Assembly (NCBI GenBank): GCA_963082875.1
Contig: OY720100.1
Location: 7,626,001-7,690,000 of the forward strand
Origin: Corella eumyota
Lineage: Eukaryota; Chordata; Ascidiacea; Phlebobranchia; Corellidae
Direction of reading: 5' to 3'
DNA length: 64,000 nt
The position numbers and the translations under genes were made by a program. Position 1 is the stretch's first letter. Every line of letters starts with the position of its first letter. The notes beneath the pieces are model-generated. The model saw only the letters and a list, made by a program, of their open reading frames with translations. It did not search any database and was not told the DNA's origin. Below are positions 54,315-64,000 of this stretch, in pieces.

Positions 54315-57016
54315 TTATTTCGATCGCGGATCGACAACTCTCCCCATGAATAATATGGACCCAGTTCCCTCGTGACGAATTATAAACAAGAATGGCTTGT
54401 TTACTGACACTCGCATTCGCGCCATGCGACTGCTTATACCGATAGAGGTCGCTGCGGAGGCTTTGATGCCTTCTTCGTCGATCTTTAGCGCCGCTTCGTG
54501 TTTTGCATCTGATACGTACAAGCCTTCTGTTCTTGTCATTGGTGTAAAATCGGCCGTTTCCTCGCTTAAGACATCCACAATGCCTAATTCGCGGAAAGCG
54601 GATTTGAGATCCCCCACGGAATGTTTCACCTCGAACTTGGGCAGTGTCAACACACAGGTTCGGTAGAATGGCGACCGTTCCCTTCTCCAAATCTGCTTAA
54701 ACTCGTTTTTGAGTAAGTACCCACCATTTGAACCTTCGAGTACACTAAAGTCACCTGCTTCCTTAGGCATTACGAAAATGGCGGAAAGACTTTCGTCTGA
54801 AAAAAATGAAATGCTTAAATTATCTATTAAAGTGACAGTTTTGCTTTGCTACTTTACATTTTATTACCTAAATTTTGTTTATAAGTTAACCCAGCAAGAA
54901 TTTTTTTATAATTGTGTTAGTTTAACTCTTAATTTTTGTTTCAAAACTTCTCTGGCTTTAAGACTTTACTCTTTGTCTAAACTCAAACCTTTTATAAAAT
55001 ACCCTACAAAAAATATTCGACATAAGCCTTTGCATATTCTTACTTGCAAATGGAATTACAACAATTTCGGAGCCCAATTCCGTTAAATCTTCATGTATAC
55101 ATTTTCCATCGTAGGAAAGCATTGTTGGGACGCTAATAGTTTCTGATGACGTCATGTGGAAGTCTTTGTCTCTGGTTTCCTCCTCAAGAAATGGGGTGTT
55201 CCAACCGGCCTACACACACAGTTTAATTTGTAAAATGTTATGTCTTTTTTTAATTTTTGTTGAAATTAATTACAAAATAAATAAAGGGAAATGTTAGAGA
55301 TTTTGTAAAACCAAAATTAACAAAGTTTAATGTTTTAATGACGTCATATGTTAAAAAAGGGTGATGACGTAATTACTGAGAAATGTTTATCGACCTCAAC
55401 AACCTTACAGAATAACAAAGTAAACCGGGTTTGACAAAGTGACGTCATCTCTAAAATCATGACATCATTATTAGCAAAACATATGATCAACCACTTACCT
55501 TAAGACTCATTGCATTTACTAAGAACATGACAGTATTATCTGTGATGCTTCCTTCTTTCAAGAAATTCCTAATTTCCTTATTAGTGTGCCCATTTACAAA
55601 CTTGTTAATTTCCCTTCTGGCAGCGGTGCTGTTTGAGAAATCCAGTTTTCTTACAGCGGCTTTTTGATACCTGAAAATAGTAATTACGTTGTAGTTTACA
55701 GAATTTGGTAATTGATTACAAATTTTGGTATTTTGTATGTGTTTAAGGTATTTAATTTATATATGCTTGAACAGATATTTTGTAAGCGTTTTAATATTGT
55801 ATATCTTCCGCTTGGAGGCGATAGAGGGCTGCAAAAGATTTTGTTACTGTTGCTTTATATTCCAAAAAGGAATGCACCAATATTACTTTTAGAGTTTGCA
55901 TTAAATTAAACAATTGATATATTATTATATAAAAAAATAAAAATATTTACAGCAAGGCTGATTTCTTGTATTTCTTCAAAAGTTGAACATCAGTGTCAAC
56001 AAAAATTCGATTTGCGCGGTTTAATTTGTAATCTTCATTTTTCCTGAAAATTCGAGTGAACAAACGAGATTCGTCTTTTGCCGGGTTCTCCAGCTCGTCT
56101 GCATGCATAGCTCGTTCGACTTGCAGTCTTGACTCGCCACCCAAACCTAAAAAAGGCAGAGTTTGTATCAGGTAAATTACTGCAGGAAATATTATTGCAA
56201 CCCTATTACAACAAGCAATTTGATAGTAACTAAGCAATTAGTCAAAAGTGCAGCCTACAGAATGTCGCATAACTCAAAATAGATCAAAATTTAAAGAATT
56301 TTAAAAAACAAACAGACTAAAAGTACATACCTGGTTCTAGTATAGCTAGTGCGCAATATACAGACAGTGGTGATAGGACAACATTCTTGTTTGGGCCCCA
56401 ATGTTTAGATAACTTGTTATAAAGATCAAACGAAAAGTCGTATAATGGCGAGGCAGCTTCATCAGGAAATTCAAAACTTTCAGACGTACTTTGCCCTGAA
56501 AAAAATGACTTATTAATTTTTATTTTAATGTTAGTTTGGTGGCATGTTTTTTTGGTATTAACCATTAGTTTTTTATTGTATCAAATTTGTTAAAGTGTAG
56601 TCGAGGTAGCATGCTCTACGATATATAATTAGTTATGCCATTTGCAGCTCTGTATTTATGCTTCGCAATTTTTAAATTTTTACAGTCATTGAGGCATGCA
56701 AAACATTTAAAAATTAAAAAAAAACATAAATAAAAGAATATAATATATAATATTTGCACACTATATTGTTCAGAAAGGTCTCTTATTATACTTGACATAA
56801 AATTAACCTATCTACAATTGAAATTGGGTGTGTTTTATTGTTAGAAGTGTTTGCCTGAAGTCAGTTTATAAACATTGCTGGTTAGGTTAATGTTTAACTT
56901 TATTCAGTATGATGTAATTTAAAATCTATGCCGTGATTAATATATTTAAATAAAAAATGAAAACAGTATTTACCATATCCCACCAGCAATAATCCAATAA
57001 ATAGAATTAGATTCAT
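54315..57016 (-). CDS. Secreted serpin, predicted Arg P1 (serpin A)
   Basis: Serine protease inhibitor of the serpin fold. Exons 56,974-57,016; 56,331-56,495; 55,951-56,146; 55,499-55,670; 55,044-55,209; 54,315-54,796, total 1,224 nt, 407 residues, the usual serpin size, with all phases consistent. The signal peptide is MNLILFIGLLLVGYG. Family motifs: NVVLSPLSVYCALAIL, NRIFV, TVMFLVNAMSL, MTSSETISVPTML, LSAIFVMPK, and the end PFLFIIRHEGTGSILFMGRV. The reactive loop is EEGIKASAATSIGISSRMAR; counting from Gly as P15 gives P1 Arg and P1' Met, so a trypsin-like target is likely. P14 is Ile instead of Thr/Ser. Paralogue of serpin B, 1.6 kb away on the same strand. Confidence 0.92.
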
Positions 57017-57670
57017 TTTTTACTTCTGCTTAATTATGGTTTAAAAATAAGTTATGTCTAAAATAATATAGAATTTATAAACGTAATGGCGATCTATTAT
57101 ATAACAAGCTAGCCTTTATTTGCTTGCTAGTTTAACCATACTTTAACATAACTTCTACAGCTATTTAAATTTTAATCATCTATGCTTTAGCTTAAATCGA
57201 AATAAAGTGACAGACTTGGTATTTGCTGGCTTTATAGTATATTTTTGGGTTGGTCAGATGGTAGGACCTAATTTAAATCTAATAAACTAAAGAGTGATTT
57301 TCTTCCTAACTTTTTTGTACACACGCCTGTCTGTTGTTTTGTCTGACTAATTGTTTGATTTTATGTTTTAAAATTAAGTCACAATCATCCTGTTTTTCGC
57401 AAAAATATTTTGGTTTAAAATCCTCGAAACAAAATTTTCGCGAAAAGTTTTGCCAGCAATCGACCTTTCAATTCCCTATTGAAACCGGATTTGGTGAAAT
57501 TTTTCCTCTCTCTTTTACGTCATTACTACCTCTCCCATTTAAACTTGCATACCATAGAAAACGAGGGCCCTATGCAAAAAAATTTACGCTCCGACTAACA
57601 GCGTGGGCTTGAATTGTTCTATTGACACGCGCGGTCACTTTTGTCTCCTGCGCTTTCTCCTTTCAGGAAA

Positions 57671-57741
57671 TGACGTCACTCTTTGGATTATTTATCGCTC
57701 CTTGATTCGATAAGGTCGCCGCGTGACGTCATAATCACGTG
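57671..57741. promoter_or_regulatory. Two CRE palindromes and an E-box
   Basis: TGACGTCA at 57,671 and 57,724, CACGTG at 57,736, within 71 bp. CREB/ATF-family sites by sequence. They lie 0.65 kb upstream of the serpin A start, compatible with inducible expression of a secreted inhibitor. The TGACGTCA word is also found inside serpin introns (55.3-55.5 kb), so chance enrichment cannot be excluded. Confidence 0.35.
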
Positions 57742-57837
57742 GCGGCGTGTGCAAAGTGGTTGGATAAAAAACAAAAAAAAGTATTTTTTTAATAAAGAAA
57801 ATTTTATTTTTTTAATTTAAAATTTTTTTTTTATCTT

Positions 57838-58075
57838 AATCACGGGGTAACAACCTTAATTACCCAGGCCCGAGATCCTATAATGCCTTATCCATTTTGG
57901 GGCGTATTTGACATGGTGATGTCACTTATTCACTCAGCTGAATAATTTTTGATTAAATAGTGTCCTGACCCCCTTATTTGAATACCCTACTACAATGTGC
58001 CACCAGCGACAACGAGGATCGAACCAGGTACTAAACGTGGTAATGTTAAGTAAATTCACAACTGCGCCACATTTT
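57838..58075 (-). mobile_element. Diverged tRNA-derived SINE-like element between the serpins
   Basis: 'ttacccaggcccgaga' and 'aacgaggatcgaaccagg' with 'aactgcgccac' at the right end keep the general plan (tRNA-like head on the right, minus orientation). The body differs from the main family, so this may be a separate subfamily. Confidence 0.45.
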
Positions 58076-58592
58076 TGAGACACTTATAGCTTATTTGTTT
58101 TTGTTAAATTTTGTTTTTAGTGCCAAGCATTATGTATTAGTAAGCTTGCAATGATATGTTTGCGTTTTTTTTTGGTTAAAATTTTAAATTAAATATCATA
58201 TTCTTCGAAAAACAATTTGAAATACATTTTAAAATACACTACTACTCCTCTATCGTGGTTAAACGAAATACTTTAAAAATCCCATGTTTATTTTTACAAA
58301 AAATGCATTAACAACTTGAAATGAGTGCGTGTGGCCCAATTTCGTTTTAACAACTTCCTTTTTTTAACAAGAAACCATCAAAAAACTGAACCGAAAAATT
58401 TGCCTTGGAATTTCACTCCTTCGGAAGTAAAACTGACATTTCTTTAAAAAATGGCAAAACAATATTTAAAATTTCAACAACAACGAAAAATCTCCCCTTG
58501 GCCTTAAACAAAGTGTTTACTAACAAAATATTTTCGCGTAGCTAATCATGTACTGTACGTTAACCAAGCCATTGGTAGCCTGTAGACGAAGC

Positions 58593-61403
58593 TTATTTTA
58601 AACTGGGTCTTGTGATTTTGCCCATGAACATAATCGTGCCAGTCAAGTTGTGTTTCACCACAAACATAAACGGTTTGTTGATTCTAACTCGCCGTACACG
58701 AGATCTATAACTAAGACTCATAGCCGAGGATCCCGCTGCTTCGATGCCACCTTCCGCGGCCTCGAGAACAGCTTTATGCCGCACTTCTTGGACGAAAAGC
58801 CCGGGGTCTGTCGTCGTCATGAGGGATAGGTCGGCAAGTTCTTGGGTGAAAACGTCTTGGATTCCCATTAGTTTTAAAGTGTTTGCGAGATCTGTCTCAT
58901 ATTCAACTTTGAACTTTGGTACAGAAAGCTGACAAATGACAGCTCTTGAGCCTGTAATTAGAAATATTAAAATATTTAGACAAAATATCTAAAAAACAGT
59001 AATTTTTAGTATAGTTTTAGGTATTTATCAAATTCAATCCATTACCTTGGACTTTTTTCAATGCGTTCTCCATGTTGTTACTTAACAGTTGTTTGTCGTC
59101 ATCTTTGTATTTTGAAAAGTTCCCCGCTTGGTTTGGCACGAAAAATACCATACTTAAACCACCACCTTAATAATAATAATAATGATAACATTTTAGTTTA
59201 CCCCTACTTTACGTTAAAATACAGGGATTGCTAAAATGCCCCACAGTTAGCATGTGAATTTGGATTTAAACTTGGCAATAGGGGGCACAATTTGTTTTTC
59301 TAAAGCAAGTTTACAGGCGTACAAAGAAATAACATCATTGAAACACCCTCTGTACAAATACCCCCATAACCCCCAATCACCCAAAAAAAAGACCCAACAA
59401 TGTATTTTACATTAATCACTATACTTAAAGCAAAGGCCTTTTTTTCAAGTCGTTACTAAATTTGCTTAAAAATAGATATTATATGGTTCAATTTTTTGCA
59501 TATTTTTATTTACCTTGCATTGGTATAGAGAGTATTCTACTGTCTAAAGTTGTGTCAAAATATTGATAACACATCGCACTGGGATTTGTCATTAGAGTGT
59601 ACGGGACGAATTCGTTTTTAGAAATTTGAAATTTTGATCTTCTGGTTCGTTTTTTAGAAAATTTAAACATCCAGTCAGCCTATAGTTAAATATAAAAATT
59701 GTTATGGTATGGTTTGTTAGATTTTTGTAAATTTACAGTCTTTCAATATTTTTTGTCATTCAAACCCCTTTTTGTATAATTTTAAGTTTTTGTTTGCTTT
59801 CAACTACGATTCTTTAAAGAAATATATTTACCTTCAAGTAAAGTGCGTTAACGAGATACATTTTCGTGTTTTCATCGACTGCATTTTCGGGTAACAAATT
59901 TTCGATCAATTTCCTCGTTCGTTTGTAAACGAATTTGTTGATCATAGTTCGTGCCTTTTCTGGTGCGGCAAAGTTAACTCTCTTCGTCTGCGCGATTTTA
60001 GTTCTAAATTAATACAAAAAATGTTATTTATCAAGTTAAGTAGGTTGATATTTAGTTTTTCATATTATACGGTTAGTTAATTACGAAAATATGTTCTTAT
60101 TTATTTCGGAACTAGGATTGTTCGGTAGTTGGCGCTTTCGAGTAATTTTTGAGATTAATTATTTTCGATATTGGTATTTTGGTCGAAAGGTGTTGGGTTT
60201 GATCCGCATTAAAGCTACACTATTCCCCAAAACCCTGCATATATAAATTGCTAAAAAATGTTCTACTAACTTGGTATTTCTTAGTATAAATACAAAACCT
60301 TAAACTTAAGTCCCAAGTTTAAGAAGACTATTTTTTTAATACTTGGTATGTCGTTAGATATTCTTTGGCTATTCTACTGCAATTACCTTTTAATCGAATC
60401 TCGGTATTGTCTTCTTAACTTCAAAGATTTATCAAAGTAAATTCGGTTTGCGCTTCTTAGTTTATATTTTTTGGTTTTAAGCCTAATGACGTCATACATC
60501 TCGGTCAAATCTTCTTGGTCGGTTTGCAGGTGCATGACGTGGTTAACTTGTTCCAAGCTACGGCCTTGTAGTCCTCAAAAATTAAAAAAATAATTTTGAA
60601 ATTAAAATTGAAATCTTTTTTGGTTAATTTGGTAGTATATGATTTTTAGCGTATTGAGGATAAACGATAATATATAAAAATTAAATTAATTGTATTTGTT
60701 TGCTTTTGAAACGTAAATTAAAACGAAAACCACTATTACAAAATGTTTCAATCTAAACACAACGTTCAATATTTAATCATATTAAAACATTTTACCTGGT
60801 CTAAGCATTGAAAGCACGGTGTAAATGCTGAGAGGTGACATCACCATATTAGGTGCGTTTTGAGACGACGTCAACGCATTGTATAAATCTATCGAAAACT
60901 CTTGCTCGGCTTTGACCGCGCTTTTTGGCGGCAATGCGAGGTCGATTTCCTCGCCAAATCCTCTGTGAACTGCCTGAACCTTAAACATTATTTTTTATAT
61001 TAAAATAAAATCACAGTATTTGTAATTAATATTTAAATTAGAAAAAAATTAATAATTTAAGTTTAAGTTATTGAAAAAAAATATTTTTTTTGGCACCTCT
61101 ACTGTTTCTAAATTCCACTCTTTCGATTCTTCCACTAAGTTCCCATCTAACAAATCTAAAAAAAAACATTTTCATTAAATTTTTTGTTTTTTACTGTTGC
61201 ATTTAAATTCCTTATAAATTTTTTGCAATTATCATCTACCAAAAAAACCAAGATACTTTAAAACGTCGTAACACACAATAGCAACCCAATTTTATTTTAA
61301 ATATATTTAATTTAATTTTAATAATGAACTTACCTAAATAATCACTGCTCTTTGCCAAAGAAGTCGTCAACCAAATTAAGATTACAAAACTTAACTTAAT
61401 CAT
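58593..61403 (-). CDS. Secreted serpin, predicted Arg P1 (serpin B)
   Basis: Exons 61,334-61,403; 61,097-61,155; 60,796-60,979; 60,387-60,573; 59,832-60,003; 59,514-59,679; 59,046-59,165; 58,593-58,951, total 1,317 nt, 438 residues, phases consistent. The signal peptide is MIKLSFVILIWLTTSLA, then a short acidic N-terminal extension (exon 2) absent from serpin A. Family motifs: APNMVMSPLSIYTVLSML, SANRIYFD, TKMYLVNALYLK, LSMVFFVPN, PFMFVVKHNLTGTIMFMGKI. The reactive loop is GGIEAAGSSAMSLSYRSRV; counting from the second Gly (P15) gives P1 Arg and P1' Ser. P14 is Ile as in serpin A. The middle part after NALYLK is more divergent and basic (KKRTRRSKF). Confidence 0.92.
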
Positions 61404-63573
61404 TTCTTTATTTTTTTAAATCTATTTTACAAATACCTGTAAAGCATTGCATAAAAAACTTTAATGGTCTATCATTATATATCCCCCCTTTACCTTTTGG
61501 AATATTAATATAAATTTATTTCTATTCTCCGATGATTTATAAATTTGGTTATTGACCTTCAAATATCCGTCAAAAAACTAGCAATTGGTATGTACGTACT
61601 GCAATCTTGTATAGATAGAAGGAAAGGCACTTCTAAAAATACCTCCTTATTCGTATGTGATTTTAAAGGGATGATAAATCTATTGATAATGCTGTTCTGT
61701 TAAAAACCATTGAATATTTAAACTTATCCGGTGACATTAGTTTAGAGATATGTCGTACCATTTGCCTAATTTTATTCGAAATAAAGTTCAAAATCAAAAA
61801 CATTTTCATAATATTATGCCAAGTGCAAACGGATGTTATATCTTAGTCAATAAATTTTTCAATCGCTCCTTTTTAATGTTTAAAAATTTTGCTCAACGTT
61901 TTTTTCGGTCACGCGCACTTTATACAAACTCCTCGACTATCCTGAAACGGAAATATTTTTGTTATACGTAGTACCTTGTATCAAGTAGCAACGCTCCTAA
62001 TGCAATTATCGGCGTGGGAACATTCCTTCGTTGACTAATTTCGCAAGATTATAGAATTTGAGCGATCGCCAATCACGGGTAAGAGACCAATACAAGCAAC
62101 TAATTGTTGCTTCGCGTAACTCAACTTCAAGTATTTGATTGTGTGTTGCAATTGCCCATAGCACGAATTCTACGATAATCGCCGTAATGAGTGTAACCGC
62201 TGTGTTTTTTCTCAGTTTTTGGAAAAAATATTTTGTGTGTGGTATTGCCTGCCAGATTTTCGACTGTGTGCTCGTTGTTTTCGATCGGCCGCAAAATTTG
62301 GGGAGTGTTACTTTAACTTGCAATAAGCGGCAACCTTTTGACTTTGAAAATCCTGATCAAAGAAAGCGAAATGTGGATGTTTTTTTACGCTACAGTTTGT
62401 TTTCTTTACTAAACCAAAACGGGTTGTTTTTTTGCATATACAATTTACGCAATATTTTGCAATTTTTCTATAGAGTTAAAAAACAATTTCGCAATTCAAA
62501 CTTAATTGTTAGGTTTCAAGTTGCTTATACCAGTTAAGACTTTATTCTTTTGTTGTTTTTTGGGGGCCTAACTAAGCTTGTGACGCTACATTTTTCGCAT
62601 GTGTTGCATTGCGTTTGATTTTAATTGGACCTTGTAAACACAACTGTATATGGGTGTACTTCATATTCCCAAGCGATCTACGTGACTAGCCAGCTCGTCA
62701 GTCACTTCGCACCGTAACCCCGCTCTGAACCGAACTAATAACTTTCTGTCTTCCTATCTCGCTCTAAATTACGTTTACCATGTTTCTAAATGCAGATGCA
62801 TTAACATTCTTGAATTTAATAGATTTTAATTTCTGACTAAAGCTTTTTTGGTTGAGCAATCATCACCAAACCGCATTCCTTTCGGCCTGGAAAATTTTCT
62901 CTTGATTTTGACTTGTTTTATTTAAAAGAAAAACTTAGTTTAAAATGTTAAGTGTTGCAAAGTCCTTATAAAACCCACACATTTGAAGTGTTTTATGGTG
63001 TGTAACTATGTGATAAATCCCGAAAATTACACGCCACACTTTTAATTGTCATGCCTATGACTTATTGCTAATAAAACACGGCTAACGACTTGAAATAACT
63101 TTTTATATCGGTTAAGTTTTGTAGTGCGGTGACTCAAAATGCTAAAGCACACGCCTTTAAACTTTAACTTTCTCGAAAACTATTAAATTCATCCAGCAGC
63201 CAGCCTTTTTATAGCCGAAAATTCATTACGAAAATATGTACGGCGGTTTTAAGTTTGTGTGTGTTTAACAAAAAGGGAGCACTTGCTGAATTTCTGAATT
63301 TCTCGCTGCCTGTTTGAAAATGAACACGTCACAGCCATTTGCGCGACGGTCTATTGTCACCCACATAAAAGTAATATGACCTTCGACTGGTTACACTGCG
63401 TGGTGCTTATGAATTTCGCTGCAAAAATTCCAAACATAAACAAAAAAAATGGTCGTCACTCGCGATAAAGTGACAGCATGACCCTTGAAAATTAATTTTT
63501 AGTCGTACCTTGTTCTCATGACGTAATAAAAAGTCTTTATGACGTAGAACAATAACGTTTTGTGTTTTTTTAG
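61404..63573. other. Non-coding region upstream of serpin B and before the last exon
   Basis: Holds the serpin B promoter side and the intron acceptor for the exon at 63,574. The 132-codon open frame at 62,139-62,537 and the 73-codon one at 61,750 have no domain, start or splice context, and overlap an opposite-strand frame; not called as genes. Confidence 0.5.
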
Positions 63574-64000
63574 GAAACGCCACCGTTAGCTAGGAACTAT
63601 TCCATATTTGACGATGCTCCTGTTATTAAAGCTTTTAACCAGAATCAACAAACCCTTGACGTTGTTGATCAAGTAACTAAGACCAATGAACAACATGTTG
63701 TCCTATCTATCAGTAAAGACATATCGATTGAAAAAAACATTTTCAATCCTGATGCTATAACGTCATTGCCTAAATCAGAAAGCAGCAAAATGGATGATAA
63801 ACATATTTCTTGTAAAGATAAATTTATGCCTGAGTCCTCAACAAATATTATTCAAAACACAAACATATCAGAATTATCACATGAAGTAACTATAGAAAAT
63901 GATAAACCAGATCTGCTAATGGTTAACAATTCTGGTTTTAAAATTAAAGAAAATGTGGTACCAGTTGATTCTTTACTCGGTGATGAAACTTTACCAATTT
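63574..64000 (+). CDS. Internal coding exon of a polar, low-complexity protein (possibly SLF1 continuation), cut by window end
   Basis: A clear acceptor ('tgtgttttttag') opens 142 codons with no stop, starting ETPPLARNYSIFDDAP and rich in Asn, Ser, Asp, Glu, Lys and Ile, with no recognised domain. It starts in phase 0, the same phase as the donor at 50,191, so it may encode the disordered linker after the BRCT pair of SLF1. The long distance (13.4 kb) and the possible terminal exon at 50,402 argue for caution; it may belong to another gene whose first exon is non-coding. Confidence 0.6.

Larger units (their letters stand above)
57017..58592. other. Spacer between the two serpin genes
   Basis: Upstream region of serpin A and downstream of serpin B. 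Contains two perfect CRE palindromes (TGACGTCA at 57,671-57,678 and 57,724-57,731), a CACGTG at 57,736-57,741 and a SINE-like element at 57.84-58.08 kb. No gene recognised. Confidence 0.5.

Noticed and set aside
54190-54690. 166-codon minus-strand frame ahead of the serpin A end
   Set aside because: Shifted frame of the last serpin exon; the other frame carries the reactive loop and family C-terminus.
62006-62537. Overlapping open frames of 105 (minus) and 132 (plus) codons
   Set aside because: They oppose each other, lack any recognisable domain and sit in a GC-fluctuating non-coding stretch.
1-64000. Retroviral, LTR or Polinton fossils
   Set aside because: No reverse transcriptase, integrase, capsid or polymerase motif and no long terminal direct repeats were recognised in any frame.

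Overview
The window looks like nuclear DNA of a tunicate, most likely an ascidian close to Ciona. It is strongly AT-rich. Genes are split into many short exons with GT-AG introns. They include chordate or metazoan families (Grainyhead-like factor, DRC5/TCTE1, SLF1-type BRCT protein, serpins, a receptor tyrosine phosphatase). tRNA-derived SINEs and small fold-back DNA elements lie in the introns. The species was not confirmed by any search. All gene models come from reading splice sites, reading frame and intron phase by eye.

Layout. (1) About 0.4-24.5 kb, minus strand: one very large receptor-type protein tyrosine phosphatase gene running off the left edge. From the N-terminus it encodes a signal peptide, up to 17 calcium-binding-type EGF modules, a C-type-lectin-like domain, one more EGF, three Ig domains, a second C-type-lectin-like domain, about three FN3 domains, one transmembrane helix and the first part of a PTP domain. 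All exon phases agree from end to end. Two first exons (24.5 kb and 17.2 kb) each encode a signal peptide and splice in phase 1, so the locus can make a long form (at least 1,944 residues here) and a short form (at least 1,617). The EGF array grew by local tandem duplication and contains decayed exon copies. A 1.75-kb DNA transposon lies in the first intron. (2) 26.8-29.0 kb, plus strand: DRC5/TCTE1, divergent from the receptor gene. (3) 29.2-32.1 kb, minus strand: PET117 followed by MTFMT, whose reading frames overlap by 17 bases and so look like one operon-type transcription unit for two mitochondrial proteins. (4) 32.1-38.8 kb: non-coding, with an E-box cluster and short tandem repeats. (5) 38.8-46.4 kb, plus strand: a complete 18-exon Grainyhead-like transcription factor (1,004 residues). 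(6) 47.4-50.2 kb, plus strand: the tandem BRCT part of an SLF1 homologue, with either a short terminal exon at 50.4 kb or a continuation to the exon at 63.6 kb. (7) 54.3-57.0 and 58.6-61.4 kb, minus strand: two complete secreted serpins, each with a predicted Arg at P1, nested in the opposite-strand SLF1 intron if SLF1 does continue. (8) 63.57-64.0 kb, plus strand: a long coding exon for a low-complexity acidic/polar protein segment, cut by the window edge.

The most unusual items are the domain composition and dual-promoter design of the phosphatase, the PET117/MTFMT overlap, and the possible nested serpin/SLF1 arrangement. No rRNA, true tRNA gene, CRISPR array or retroviral/Polinton fossil was recognised.
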